A stretch of DNA of 64,000 bases from Planotetraspora mira (GCF_016863275.1 NZ_BOOO01000024.1:172729-236728); one strand, 5' to 3'; counted from the first letter of the stretch, positions 49,367 to 58,089 are shown. Notes: generated from the sequence alone by a model not told the origin. Program-made: numbers and translations.

Positions 49367-50524
49367 TCACCGATAGGCGGGCAGGCCGGTCAGCGCCTCG
49401 CCGAGCACCAGCGTGTGGATCTCCTGAGTGCCTTCGTAGGTGAGCACCGACTCCAGGTTGTTCATGTGCCGGATGACCGGATACTCCAGCGTCACGCCGT
49501 TCGCCCCGAGCACCGAACGGGCCTGGCGGGCGATGTCCAGCGCCGCTCTGACGTTGGCGAGCTTCCCGAAGCTGATCTGCTGGGGCTTGAGCCGTCCTTC
49601 TTCTTTCAGCCGTCCGAGATGGAAGGCGGTGAGCCCGGCCTGGCCCAGGGAGACGGCCATCCAGGCCAGCTTCTCCTGGGTGAGCTGGAACGCCCCGATC
49701 GGCTTGCCGAACTGCACCCGGGTCGTCGCGTAGTCCACCGCGGCCTCCAGGCACGCCCGCGCCGCGCCGACGACTCCCCAGACGATCCCGAACCGGGCCT
49801 CGGAGAGGCACGAAAGCGGCCCCTTCAGGCCGGTCACGCCGGGCAGAGCGGCCGACGCCGGAAGCCGTACGTCGTCGAAGTAGAGCGAGGCGGTGACCGA
49901 CGCCCGGAGCGACAGCTTCCGGTGGATCTCCTGGGCGGAGAACCCCGGCGTCGAGGTCGGGACGACGAAGCCCCGGATGCCCGAGTCGGTCTGCGCCCAC
50001 ACCACGGCGACGTCGGCGATCGAGCCGTTGGTGATCCACATCTTGGAGCCGTTGAGGATCCAGTCCCCCGAGGGATCCTGCTTGGCGTGGGTCCGCATGC
50101 CGGCCGGGTCGGAGCCGTGGTCGGGCTCGGTCAGGCCGAAGCATCCGATGGCCTCACCGGACGCCATCGCCGGAAGCCACTCCTGCTTCTGCTCCTCCGA
50201 TCCGTACTTCCAGATCGGGAACATGGCGAGCGAGCCCTGCACGGAGACGAACGACCGCAGCCCCGAGTCGCCGGCCTCCAGTTCCCGGCAGGCCAGGCCG
50301 TAGGAGATGGAGTCGAGTCCGGCGCAGCCGTAGCCCTCCAGGTGCATCCCCAGCATGCCGAGCCCCCCTAGGGCCGGCGCGAGATCGCGTGCGGGGAAGA
50401 CGCCCTCCTCGAACCAGCCCCCCACATACGGGAGGACCTGGTCGGAGACGAATTCCCTGGCGGCGTCCCTGACCATTCGCTGCTCGGGCGCCAATTGGTC
50501 GTCGAGATTGAGGAGGTCGTCCAT
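49367..50524 (-). CDS. Acyl-CoA dehydrogenase, glutaryl-CoA dehydrogenase-like
   Basis: 385 residues. FAD- and substrate-binding motifs: CFGLTEPDHGSDPAGM, WILNGSKMWITNGSIADVAVVWA, and the catalytic Glu in LTYEGTQEIHTLVLG. The stretch EARFGIVWGVVGAARACLEAAVDYATTRVQFGKPIG is the glutaryl-CoA dehydrogenase type. It would convert glutaryl-CoA to crotonyl-CoA in lysine or tryptophan breakdown, in the cytoplasm. Exact substrate is inference. Confidence 0.88.
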   Translation of the reverse strand: MDDLLNLDDQLAPEQRMVRDAAREFVSDQVLPYVGGWFEEGVFPARDLAPALGGLGMLGMHLEGYGCAGLDSISYGLACRELEAGDSGLRSFVSVQGSLAMFPIWKYGSEEQKQEWLPAMASGEAIGCFGLTEPDHGSDPAGMRTHAKQDPSGDWILNGSKMWITNGSIADVAVVWAQTDSGIRGFVVPTSTPGFSAQEIHRKLSLRASVTASLYFDDVRLPASAALPGVTGLKGPLSCLSEARFGIVWGVVGAARACLEAAVDYATTRVQFGKPIGAFQLTQEKLAWMAVSLGQAGLTAFHLGRLKEEGRLKPQQISFGKLANVRAALDIARQARSVLGANGVTLEYPVIRHMNNLESVLTYEGTQEIHTLVLGEALTGLPAYR

Positions 50525-50610
50525 GAACGCCAGAGTATCCGGGCATCGTCGGGGTTGGGCCAGGGGGAATCCCGATGTGCGGAAGCCTCTGCAAAGGGCA
50601 ATCTGATGAC

Positions 50611-51165
50611 ATGAACGAGATGAACACCAACGGTTCGGTCAAACAACTCCGTCGCACCAGGAATGGAAAGGTCATCGCGGGGGTGTGCTCCGGAGTCGGC
50701 GAGTACATCGGCGTCGACCCCAACATCCTCCGCGTGGTCCTCGCCGTCGCCACTTTCTTCGGCGGCCTCGGAATCGGCGTCTACGCGGTGGCGTGGATCC
50801 TGGTCCCCGAAGAGGGCCGGGAGGGCTCCATCGCCCAGGACCTCATCAACAAGAACAAGGACGGACGCGTCTGGCAGGACGCCAAGTCCGGGTGGGACAA
50901 GGCCCAGGCAGGCTGGTCGCAGGCGAGCTGGAACCGCCCGGCACCGCAGCAGCAGCACCAGCCCACGGGTTACGAGCAGCACCCGTACGGCCGGCCCGAC
51001 GCGCCCGCCTCCGCCCCGGAGCCGACCCCGGCCTCCGCCCCGGCTCCGGCCTCTGACGCGGCCCCCGCCGCTCCCAGGCCCGCCACCGCGACCGAGACCG
51101 CGCCCACGGCCCCGGCGCAGGACGACCCGCCCGCCCCCAAGCCCGAGGATCCGACGCAGGCCTGA
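50611..51165 (+). CDS. PspC-domain membrane protein
   Basis: 184 residues from ATG 50611. The PspC domain is at about 10-70: QLRRTRNGKVIAGVCSGVGEYIGVDPNILRVVLAVATFFGGLGIGVYAVAWILVPEE, with one or two TM helices. The C-terminal half is a low-complexity Pro/Ala/Gln-rich tail. PspC-type proteins sense membrane stress; in actinomycetes they often fuse to kinase-like domains, absent here. It is divergent from the acyl-CoA dehydrogenase gene. Confidence 0.85.
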   Translation: MNEMNTNGSVKQLRRTRNGKVIAGVCSGVGEYIGVDPNILRVVLAVATFFGGLGIGVYAVAWILVPEEGREGSIAQDLINKNKDGRVWQDAKSGWDKAQAGWSQASWNRPAPQQQHQPTGYEQHPYGRPDAPASAPEPTPASAPAPASDAAPAAPRPATATETAPTAPAQDDPPAPKPEDPTQA

Positions 51166-51167
51166 TC

Positions 51168-52568
51168 TCAGGTGGCGGCGCGAACCTTGGCGATGATCTC
51201 CGTACGAGTTTCGGTCCAGAGCATGCTCAGCACGGCCGCGACGGCGAAGCCGCCCACGCCTGCCAGGGCGACCACAGGCTCTGGACCGAACTGCTGTGTG
51301 AGCACTCCTCCGATGAGGATGCCGATCCCCTGGGCGGCCAGCAGCCCGGACTGCACGAGCCCGAAAGCCTGCCCGCGCTCCGCGGCCGGGATGCACTGAA
51401 CGAACGCCGCGTTGGCGGCGAGCTGGTAGGCCCCTCCGATCCCGGACAGCGCCCACAACGCCAGCACCCACTCCAGCGGCGGCCGCATCAGGCACGCGAC
51501 AAGGGGCGCACAGGTCAGCATGGCCATCCACCCCATCGCCCGCAGACGGCCCGTCGGGGTGACGAACCGTCCGAAAAGGAACGCCCCGACCACGGTTCCC
51601 GTCGGCATCGCGGCCATCAGAAGCCCTGTGATCACCGGAACCGGGAGCGTGCCGTCATTCAGCGTCGCGGCATACGGCACGGCGATCCCCTCGGGCAGCA
51701 CGTAGAACCCGCACAGCCAGGCGAACAGGACCAGGGTCCGCAGTCTGCGGTCGCCGAAGACGAGTCGCGCCCCCGACATCGTCATGGTCCACATCGACAA
51801 CTTCCCGCCCTCCTCGCGCCGTGACGAGGGGCGCCGCCGTACACCCGCGACGATCACCAGTGCGGAGCCGAGGAAGGTCGCCGAGTCCAGCGCGAGCGCC
51901 CGGTACGGCCCGAGCACGGCGATGAGTGCTCCGCCGGCCGCGAAGCCGAGCATCTGAACCGCCTGGTTGGTCACGTTCTGGATGGCCGATCCCACGACGT
52001 AGCGGTCACCCTCGAGGACCTCGGGCAGCAGCGCCGCCCTGGCGGCGGAGAAGGGCGCGCTGAGCAGCACGACGCAGAAGACGAGCACGCACAGCACCGC
52101 GAACGGCATGCCCGGCACGGCCATGGTCGCGAGCATGCCCGCACGGAGCAGATCGCACAGGAGCATGACGCGCCTGCGTGGATAACGGTCGGCGAGCCCG
52201 GCCAGCAGCGGCCCGCCGATGATCGGCGGCAGATAGGTCAGGGCGTAGACGGCGGCTGTGGCGAGCGCCGACTGGGTCCGGCTGTACACGAGGACGGCAA
52301 GAGCGACCTGGGCGAGTTGATCTCCGAGTAGCGACAGCCCCTGGCCGAACCACAGGGCGCGGAACTCCCTGATCGCGACGACCTCGCCGTAGGTGATGCG
52401 GGTCTCGGCTGGACGGCGGTGCCTTCCGGAAAGTCTGCCGGGCTTGGTGGCCGCCAATGTCACTCCGCTGAGCTCCGGGGATGCCGCACGTGCCGTACCG
52501 TGCCCCGCCGTACGGCACATGTGCCGTGCTTGCTGGGCCTTTGCCGATCTGTACGGCGCGGACACCAC
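51168..52568 (-). CDS. MFS transporter
   Basis: Up to 466 residues (GTG 52568; the true start may lie 30-60 codons downstream since the first 60 residues are polar and unlike MFS). Twelve hydrophobic segments. MFS motif A-like GLADRYPRRRVMLLCDLLRAG between TM2 and TM3, and EFRALWFGQGLSLLGDQLAQVALAVLVYSRT at the domain start. This layout belongs to the drug/macrolide exporter-type MFS-3 group. Substrate unknown. Confidence 0.85.
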   Translation of the reverse strand: MVSAPYRSAKAQQARHMCRTAGHGTARAASPELSGVTLAATKPGRLSGRHRRPAETRITYGEVVAIREFRALWFGQGLSLLGDQLAQVALAVLVYSRTQSALATAAVYALTYLPPIIGGPLLAGLADRYPRRRVMLLCDLLRAGMLATMAVPGMPFAVLCVLVFCVVLLSAPFSAARAALLPEVLEGDRYVVGSAIQNVTNQAVQMLGFAAGGALIAVLGPYRALALDSATFLGSALVIVAGVRRRPSSRREEGGKLSMWTMTMSGARLVFGDRRLRTLVLFAWLCGFYVLPEGIAVPYAATLNDGTLPVPVITGLLMAAMPTGTVVGAFLFGRFVTPTGRLRAMGWMAMLTCAPLVACLMRPPLEWVLALWALSGIGGAYQLAANAAFVQCIPAAERGQAFGLVQSGLLAAQGIGILIGGVLTQQFGPEPVVALAGVGGFAVAAVLSMLWTETRTEIIAKVRAAT

Positions 52569-52650
52569 CCACGTGGGGTCGCGCCTGACAGACCGTGGTC
52601 AATATGTTACCTACGGTGCCCGGGTGTTTCGACCCTTTGCAACTGCATGA

Positions 52651-52992
52651 TTACCAACCGAGTTCGTGAAGCCTCTCATCGTTGATGCCGAAATGGTGGG
52701 CGATCTCGTGGACCACGGTTATCTGTACCTCTTCGACCACGTCCTCTTCCGTCTCGCAGATCTCGAGCGTCGGGTTGCGGTAGATCTCGATCCGGTCCGG
52801 GAGAACGCCGGAATACCACTCGCCGCGCTCCGTCAGGGGGATGCCGGTGTAGAGCCCGAGGAGCCCGGGCTCGGGCGGATCGTCCACGACGACGACCACG
52901 ACGTTGTCCATGACCTTGGCCAGATCGGGCGGGACCGTGTCCAGCGCCTCTACCACGAGTTCCTCGAACCTGTTGAGCGGGACGTCGATCAC
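52651..52992 (-). CDS. Metallopeptidase family protein (minimal zincin)
   Basis: 113 residues. The zinc-binding HExxH motif is in VVHEIAHHFGINDERLHEL near the C-terminus. The N-terminal half (FEELVVEALDTVPPDLAKVMDNVVVVVVDDPP) matches the small actinobacterial zincin family of about 115-130 residues. Natural substrate unknown. Confidence 0.88.
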   Translation of the reverse strand: MIDVPLNRFEELVVEALDTVPPDLAKVMDNVVVVVVDDPPEPGLLGLYTGIPLTERGEWYSGVLPDRIEIYRNPTLEICETEEDVVEEVQITVVHEIAHHFGINDERLHELGW

Positions 52993-53004
52993 CTCACCAT
53001 CGTG

Positions 53005-53835
53005 TCACCGGGACGTCGCCGTCCGGTATCGCCGCACGGCGAGTGGCACGAAGACCGCCAGGATCAGCACCGACCAGCAGAGCGTCGACGTCACCGGATG
53101 TTGCAGCGGCCAGGACGCCGCGGCGGAGCCGGGATTGCCGAAGAGCCGGCGAGCGGCCGAGACGACCGCGCTCATCGGGTTCCAGTCCGCGATGGGGCGA
53201 AGCCAGGACGGCAGCCCCTCCAACGGCACGAAGGCGTTGGCCAGGAACGTCAGCGGGAAGAGCCAGCCGAATGTCGCCGCGTCGGCCTGCGCGCCGTTCT
53301 TCACGAAGAGCCCGATGTAGGTGCCGATCCAGATCATCGCGTACGCGAAGAGGGCGAGCAGCCCGAACCCCGCGAGGGTCTCCAGCGGTGAGCCGTGCGG
53401 GCGCCATCCGGCGATCACCACGCCGCACAGCGCCATCATGGCGACGGAGAGCAGGTGTATCGACAGGTCGGCCACACTCCGCCCGACCAGTACGGCACTG
53501 CGCGCGATCGGCTGCGCTCGGAAGCGGTCGATGAGTCCGAGGGCCATGTCCTCGCTGACCGCGGTCGCCGCCGCGACCGCCGTCAATGCCGCGACCTGCA
53601 TGAAGATGCCCGGCATCAGATAACTGCGGTAGTCGCCGCCGCCGGGCAGGGTGATCGCGCTGCCGAAGACGTATCCGAACAGCACGGTCATGATGATCGG
53701 GAAGACCAGGAATCCCGCCAGCTCGCCCGGCTGGGCGCGCAGGCGGGAGTAGGTCCTGCCCGCGATGGTGAGGCTGTCGGCCAGGGCCCAGCCGAGCCGG
53801 GCGAGTCTCGTGGCCGGGGGTTCGAGCACGGTCAT
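53005..53835 (-). CDS. ABC-2 type transporter permease (DrrB-like)
   Basis: 276 residues from ATG 53835, which overlaps the ATPase stop by 4 bases (ATGA). Six membrane segments. Typical features: GELAGFLVFPIIMTVLFGYVFG, YLMPGIFMQVAALTAVAAATAVSEDMALGLIDRFRAQPIARSAVLVGRSVADL, and FLANAFVPLEGLPSWLRPIADWNPMSAVVSAARRLFGNPG. Together with the ATPase it forms a daunorubicin-resistance-type exporter. Confidence 0.9.
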   Translation of the reverse strand: MTVLEPPATRLARLGWALADSLTIAGRTYSRLRAQPGELAGFLVFPIIMTVLFGYVFGSAITLPGGGDYRSYLMPGIFMQVAALTAVAAATAVSEDMALGLIDRFRAQPIARSAVLVGRSVADLSIHLLSVAMMALCGVVIAGWRPHGSPLETLAGFGLLALFAYAMIWIGTYIGLFVKNGAQADAATFGWLFPLTFLANAFVPLEGLPSWLRPIADWNPMSAVVSAARRLFGNPGSAAASWPLQHPVTSTLCWSVLILAVFVPLAVRRYRTATSR

Positions 53836-54713
53836 GCCGCGGTCACCTCGGTCAGTCGGAGGAACACCTCGTCGAGGGCCGTGGCCACCTTGATGAGCGA
53901 GGCCGCGCCGTCCTCGACGGGAACGGCGAGCCGCCGTTCGCCCCGGTCGATCTCCGGCTCGCCGGGAAGGACGCCGCGGACCACCTCGATGCCGGCCGAG
54001 AGGTCGCCGGCCTCGCGGAAGGCGATGCTCACCCGCCCGCCGCCGACCTTGCCCTTGAGCGCGGACGGGGAGCCGGACGCGGCCACCCTGCCGGAGTCGA
54101 CCACGACGATCTGGTCGGCCAGATGGTCGGCCTCGTCGAGGTACTGGGTCGTGAGGAGCACGGTGGTGCCCTCGGAGACGAGTTCGCGGAGCAGGTCCCA
54201 CAGGGCGAGCCGGCTCCGCGGGTCGAGTCCTGTCGTCGGTTCGTCGAGGAAGAGCACCGGAGGCGCGACGATCAGGCTCGCGGCCAGGTCGAGCCTGCGG
54301 CGCATGCCGCCGGAGTACGTCTTCACGGGCCGGTCGGCCGCCTCCGCCAGACCGAACCGCTCAAGCAGCTCGCCCGCCCGGCGCCGTGCCGTACGGCGGG
54401 GCAGGTGGTAGAGGCGCCCGAACATGACGAGGTTGCGCCGACCGGTGAGCAACTCGTCGACGGCGGCGTGCTGGCCGGCGAGACCGATGCGATACCGGAG
54501 GCGGTCGGCGTCGGCGACCACGTCGCAGCCGGCCACGCGGGCCGTTCCGCCGTCGGGCCGGAGCAGCGTGGTCAGGATGCGGACCACGGTCGTCTTGCCC
54601 GCGCCGTTGGGCCCGAGCAGTCCACAGACGGTTCCCTGCGGCACGTCGAGATCGACCCCTTTCAGGGCGTCGACCGCGCCGTACCGCCTGCGCAGTCCTT
54701 CCGCGTAGATCAC
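53832..54713 (-). CDS. ABC transporter ATPase (DrrA-like)
   Basis: 293 residues from GTG 54713, with AAGGAG 5 bases upstream. Walker A GPNGAGKTT, signature YSGGMRRRLDLAASLI, Walker B VLFLDEPTTGLDPRSR, H/Q-loop details normal. The C-terminal domain (EVVRGVLPGEPEIDRGERRLAVPVEDG) belongs to the DrrA/DUF4162-type exporters. Expression is probably repressed by the divergent TetR regulator, whose operator repeats lie in the 68-base gap. Confidence 0.92.
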   Translation of the reverse strand: MIYAEGLRRRYGAVDALKGVDLDVPQGTVCGLLGPNGAGKTTVVRILTTLLRPDGGTARVAGCDVVADADRLRYRIGLAGQHAAVDELLTGRRNLVMFGRLYHLPRRTARRRAGELLERFGLAEAADRPVKTYSGGMRRRLDLAASLIVAPPVLFLDEPTTGLDPRSRLALWDLLRELVSEGTTVLLTTQYLDEADHLADQIVVVDSGRVAASGSPSALKGKVGGGRVSIAFREAGDLSAGIEVVRGVLPGEPEIDRGERRLAVPVEDGAASLIKVATALDEVFLRLTEVTAA

Positions 54714-54722
54714 GGAGTCTCC

Positions 54723-54771
54723 TTAACGTCGTTAAATAGAACGCTGTTAAGGATGCATTGAACGTTGTTAA
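54723..54771. promoter_or_regulatory. Triple TetR operator AACGNNGTTAA
   Basis: Three copies of AACGNNGTTAA begin at 54725, 54740 and 54761 in the short divergent gap. The first is part of the perfect palindrome TTAACGTCGTTAA (54723-54735). This arrangement fits autoregulation of the TetR gene and repression of the ABC operon; it is inferred from position. Confidence 0.65.
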
Positions 54772-54781
54772 GCTGTCAACC

Positions 54782-55471
54782 GTGGCACTTGAACGGGACA
54801 AGATCGTCGAGACGGCGCTCCGGCTGCTCGACGAAGTGGGGCTGGAGAAGCTGACGCTGCGGAGACTGGCGGCAGAGTTGGGCGTGCAGGCTCCCGCGCT
54901 CTACTGGCACTTCAAGAACAAGCAGGAACTGCTGGACGAGATGACGGAGGTCATCGCCGTCCAGAAGGGGCCACGACTCGGACCGCTGGCCGAAGGGGAG
55001 TCGTGGGAGGCGTGGCTGGCGGAGTGGGTGAAGGAGCAACGCCGGGTGCTCAACTCCCACCGCGACTCCGCGCGGCTGACGGCGGGAACACACCCAGGTG
55101 AGGGGATGTTGGCTACCGTCGAGATGATCCTGGGCTCGCTCACCCGGGTGGGTTTCGACGTCGTGGACGCGATGTGGGGTGTGACGGCCCTCTCGAGCTT
55201 CCTCGGTGGCTTCGTGCTTGAGGAGCAGGCCGACAGGGAACGGGGAGTCGGTGACTGGTCACAGTTCCAGGAGGCCGTAGAGATCCTTGCCCCGTATCCC
55301 CACCTTTGTGAAGCGATGATCCGTATCGGCGGTCCCCAGAGCGAGGGTGCCTTCGAGCACGGCCTGACCCTGATCCTCGAGGGCATGCGAGCGCGCCTGG
55401 CGGCGAGTTCGGGTAGGCAGGAAGGACATGGAGATCTCGAAGTGGAAGGAGACCGCCCGGCGGCTGGGTAA
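54782..55471 (+). CDS. TetR/AcrR family regulator of the ABC exporter
   Basis: 229 residues from GTG 54782; a TAAGCT hexamer ends 9 bases upstream. HTH at about 5-50: ERDKIVETALRLLDEVGLEKLTLRRLAAELGVQAPALYWHFKNKQELLDEM. The ligand domain (GTHPGEGMLATVEMILGSLTRVGFD ...) resembles TetR_C, the tetracycline-repressor type. Divergent from the ABC ATPase-permease operon, with operator repeats between, so it most likely represses it. Its last 44 bases overlap the metallophosphoesterase gene. Confidence 0.88.
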   Translation: MALERDKIVETALRLLDEVGLEKLTLRRLAAELGVQAPALYWHFKNKQELLDEMTEVIAVQKGPRLGPLAEGESWEAWLAEWVKEQRRVLNSHRDSARLTAGTHPGEGMLATVEMILGSLTRVGFDVVDAMWGVTALSSFLGGFVLEEQADRERGVGDWSQFQEAVEILAPYPHLCEAMIRIGGPQSEGAFEHGLTLILEGMRARLAASSGRQEGHGDLEVEGDRPAAG

Positions 55472-57047
55472 GGGCCGTACGGCGCGGATCCTGGCGATCA
55501 TCCTGGCCGCGGTGGCCGGGGGATGGCTGGGCCTGGCCGTCGGCGCGTCCGTGGACACGCCGGTGGGCCCCGCCGACATCGGGATGTCCCTGCGTCCCTC
55601 ATGGGGCGGCGAGACCGTCGTCGACGTCCGTCCACTCGGCACGCTGAGCTTCGACACCCACAACAGCCCGGTACGGCTGAGCCTGACGATCAATGCGGTC
55701 CACCCGGATGCGGCCGAGGAGATCCTGAACAACCCGCGATGGGCCGACCGGCTTCCGACGATCATCGGGCAGGACGTGACAGACGGGCTTCGCAGCCTGA
55801 TCATCCGGGGACTGCTCTTCGCCGTCGCCGCCGGATTCATGACCGGCCTGCTGGTCTTCCGGCGCCTGTCCCGGGCCGCGTGGACCGGGCTGGGCTCGCT
55901 CGTCATGGTCGTCGTCATGGGCGGGCTCACCGCCCTGACGTTCAACCCTCGGTCGATCTCCGAGCCCCGCTACACGGGCCTCCTGACGGGCGTGCCGTCC
56001 CTTGTGGGCAACGCCCAGTCGATCGTGACCCGATTCTCGGAGTACCGCGGCCAACTCGCGAAGCTGGTGACCAATGTCTCCCAGCTCTACGAAGCCGGCT
56101 CCACTTTGCCGATCTACGACCCGGATCCCAGCACGATCCGGGTCCTGCACGTTTCGGACCTGCACATCAACCCGATCGCCTGGAACGTCATCAAGTCGCT
56201 GAAGGATCAATTCAAGATCAATTTGATCATCGACACCGGCGACATCAGCGACCACGGAACGAGCGCGGAGAACGAATTCGTCGAGGAGATCGGCCGCCTG
56301 GGCGTGCCGTACGTCTATGTGCGCGGCAACCACGACGCGATGGGCACACAGCGGGCGGTCGCCAAGCAGAAGAACGCGATCGTGCTGGACGGCAATGCCG
56401 CGACCGTCGACGGGCTGCGCATCTACGGCATCGGAGATCCCCGCTTCACACCGGACAAGTCGGTGCAGCAGTCCGACGACTCCAGTCAGGCGCTCACCGA
56501 TCTCGGCCGTGCGCAGGCCGAGAGGATCGCGCCTCCTGAGGCGCCCAGGTCGGCGTCTACCTCGAGCCCGGGCAGGATCCCCACCGACATCGTGGCGGTC
56601 CACGACCCGACGGTGGGCCGGGGGCTGTCCGGTCAGGTGGCGCTGGTGCTGGCCGGCCACGTGCACCAGCGGTCCACCGAGATGTTGCCGACGGGCACAC
56701 GGCTGATGATCCAGGGGTCGACCGGCGGCGCGGGTCTGCGCGGCCTGGAAGGGGACGAGCCGACCCCGTTGATGGCCTCGGTGCTTTATTTCAACAAGAG
56801 CACGCACCGGCTCCAGGCCTGGGACGACATCACCGTCGGCGGCCTAGGAGAGCAGCGAGTCGAGGTCGCGCGTCATATCGAGCCGGACCCTGGTCGTAGA
56901 ATTCTTCCGGAGTCGACGACGCCCCCGCAGCCAACGGGGACGATCACCGGCTCCCCGTCGCCAATCGCTTTGGCATCGGGGGCATACGTCCCCTATGCTT
57001 CAGAGGTCTCCGACGGAAGGCGTCGCGGAAACAGGGCAGTGCCCTGA
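55428..57047 (+). CDS. Membrane-anchored metallophosphoesterase
   Basis: 539 residues. TM segments at about 20-38, 128-144 and 155-171. The calcineurin-like catalytic motifs follow: SDLHIN with D244/H246, GDISDHG with D272, GNHD 300-303 and GHVH 410-413. It hydrolyses a phosphoester at or near the membrane; the substrate is unknown. The reading frame overlaps the upstream TetR gene by 44 bases. The stop codon directly touches the first base of tRNA-Glu, leaving no room for a terminator. Confidence 0.87.
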   Translation: MEISKWKETARRLGKGRTARILAIILAAVAGGWLGLAVGASVDTPVGPADIGMSLRPSWGGETVVDVRPLGTLSFDTHNSPVRLSLTINAVHPDAAEEILNNPRWADRLPTIIGQDVTDGLRSLIIRGLLFAVAAGFMTGLLVFRRLSRAAWTGLGSLVMVVVMGGLTALTFNPRSISEPRYTGLLTGVPSLVGNAQSIVTRFSEYRGQLAKLVTNVSQLYEAGSTLPIYDPDPSTIRVLHVSDLHINPIAWNVIKSLKDQFKINLIIDTGDISDHGTSAENEFVEEIGRLGVPYVYVRGNHDAMGTQRAVAKQKNAIVLDGNAATVDGLRIYGIGDPRFTPDKSVQQSDDSSQALTDLGRAQAERIAPPEAPRSASTSSPGRIPTDIVAVHDPTVGRGLSGQVALVLAGHVHQRSTEMLPTGTRLMIQGSTGGAGLRGLEGDEPTPLMASVLYFNKSTHRLQAWDDITVGGLGEQRVEVARHIEPDPGRRILPESTTPPQPTGTITGSPSPIALASGAYVPYASEVSDGRRRGNRAVP

Positions 57048-57120
57048 GCCCCCATCGTCTAGCGGCCTAGGACACCGCCCTTTCAAGGCGGCGGCACGGG
57101 TTCGAATCCCGTTGGGGGCA
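57048..57120 (+). tRNA. tRNA-Glu(TTC)
   Basis: 73 nt. Acceptor GCCCCCA pairs with TGGGGGC, discriminator A; anticodon loop CTTTCAA within CCGCC/GGCGG gives TTC; T arm CGGG-TTCGAAT-CCCG. Starts immediately after the metallophosphoesterase stop. Confidence 0.95.
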
Positions 57121-57224
57121 CGCGCGATCGCCAAGCGTGACAGCGGAACGGAAAGTCGATGACCTTCCCGAAGCTGGTAGGCTAGGCGAGCTGAACAAGA
57201 CGGAAGAGATCTTCCGGACATAGA

Positions 57225-57298
57225 GGTCCTGTAGAGCAGTTGGAGTGCTCGCCACCCTGTCAAGGTGGAGGTCGCGGGTTCAAGTCCCGTCAGGACCG
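57225..57298 (+). tRNA. tRNA-Asp(GTC)
   Basis: 74 nt. Acceptor GGTCCTG pairs with CAGGACC, discriminator G; anticodon loop CTGTCAA in CCACC/GGTGG gives GTC. Confidence 0.95.
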
Positions 57299-57318
57299 CG
57301 TACGGCGGTAGCCGCCGA

Positions 57319-57392
57319 GGTCAGGTAGCTCAGTTGGTACGAGCGTCCGCCTGAAAAGCGGAAGGTCGGCAGTTCGACCCTGCCCCTGACCA
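57319..57392 (+). tRNA. tRNA-Phe(GAA)
   Basis: 74 nt. Acceptor GGTCAGG pairs with CCTGACC, discriminator A; anticodon loop CTGAAAA in CCGC/GCGG gives GAA. Its 3' end is followed by a terminator and repeats that look like integrase arm sites. Confidence 0.95.
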
Positions 57393-57411
57393 CAGCACCT
57401 GAACAGCCAGA

Positions 57412-57444
57412 ACGCCCCGAGCCGATCACGGCCGGGGCGTTTTT
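57412..57444 (+). terminator. Terminator after the tRNA cluster
   Basis: 8-bp stem ACGCCCCG/CGGGGCGT (57412-57419, 57433-57440) followed by TTTTT. Confidence 0.8.
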
Positions 57445-57452
57445 GATCTCCA

Positions 57453-57480
57453 GTGACAGCAACGCTGACAGCAACGTCTG
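57453..57480. repeat. Two TGACAGCAACGC-type repeats after tRNA-Phe
   Basis: Two TGACAGCAAC units spaced 12 bp. They are the reverse complement of GTTGCTGTCA, close to GTTGCCGTCA repeats at the tRNA-Lys element. Possible arm sites of an integrative element in tRNA-Phe. Confidence 0.5.
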
Positions 57481-57512
57481 CTGCACCTCCTTCTCCCCGG
57501 AGAGTTGATCAA

Positions 57513-57740
57513 GTGAGTATCTGTCTCTTCTGCCGGCAGGACCGGACGCTGACTGCTGAACATGTGCTTCCGAAGTGGCTGTCGGATGTCTTCCTCGGCA
57601 CGTCAGGCTTCACGTTCACCTTGGCGAACGATCATGATGAGGTTGAGCAAGCCAGCGGACCTACTCGTGAGACCACCGGCCGAGGGGGCGTCCCTGTTTC
57701 ACGTAGTCGTTGTACTCATCGAACAAGACTCCTTGGTTGA
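57513..57740 (+). pseudogene. Truncated HNH-like protein
   Basis: From GTG 57513 (GGAGAG upstream) it encodes VSICLFCRQDRTLTAEHVLPKWLSDVF, the N-terminus of an HNH-like family (CxxC ... L-T-x-EH-V-x-P-x-W-L). After about 55 codons similarity ends and the frame collides with the antisense gene starting at 57661. Gene end is missing; truncated. Confidence 0.6.
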
Positions 57741-58089
57741 CCCACCGCTCTGGGTGTGTCCCGAGTTTCTGAGCCGCGAGTTCGATGGCGTCCTCCGCTG
57801 AATCGGCTATGCCGATGTGCCGTCCGCCTTCCTGCTCGTCATCGATGTCGTAGAACGCGAGAAACTCGTCGATGGGGAGGAACGTAGGACCCGAGTTGTC
57901 CTCCACGATCCACAGGCGTACGACGAATCCGCCCGATCTGTTATCCCAGATCGCAGCATGCTTCAGTCCCCTTCGCCCGTCCTCTTCGAATGCCTCTAAG
58001 AACTGCTCGATCACTTGACCCCGGCGAAGAGCTCCCGCGGCGAAGGATCTCGTGAGGTGGCGCACCACACGACGATAGGCCCCAGGCAT
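57661..58089 (-). CDS. Hypothetical cytoplasmic protein
   Basis: 142 residues from ATG 58089. Acidic, soluble: QVIEQFLEAFEEDGRRGLKHAAIWDNRSGGFVVRLWIVEDN ... EFLAFYDIDDEQEGGRHIGIADSAEDAIELAAQKLG ending WSHE. Codon usage and composition look coding. No family recognised. It interrupts the HNH-like remnant on the other strand, so it probably arrived with the accessory DNA. Confidence 0.6.
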   Translation of the reverse strand: MPGAYRRVVRHLTRSFAAGALRRGQVIEQFLEAFEEDGRRGLKHAAIWDNRSGGFVVRLWIVEDNSGPTFLPIDEFLAFYDIDDEQEGGRHIGIADSAEDAIELAAQKLGTHPERWVNQGVLFDEYNDYVKQGRPLGRWSHE

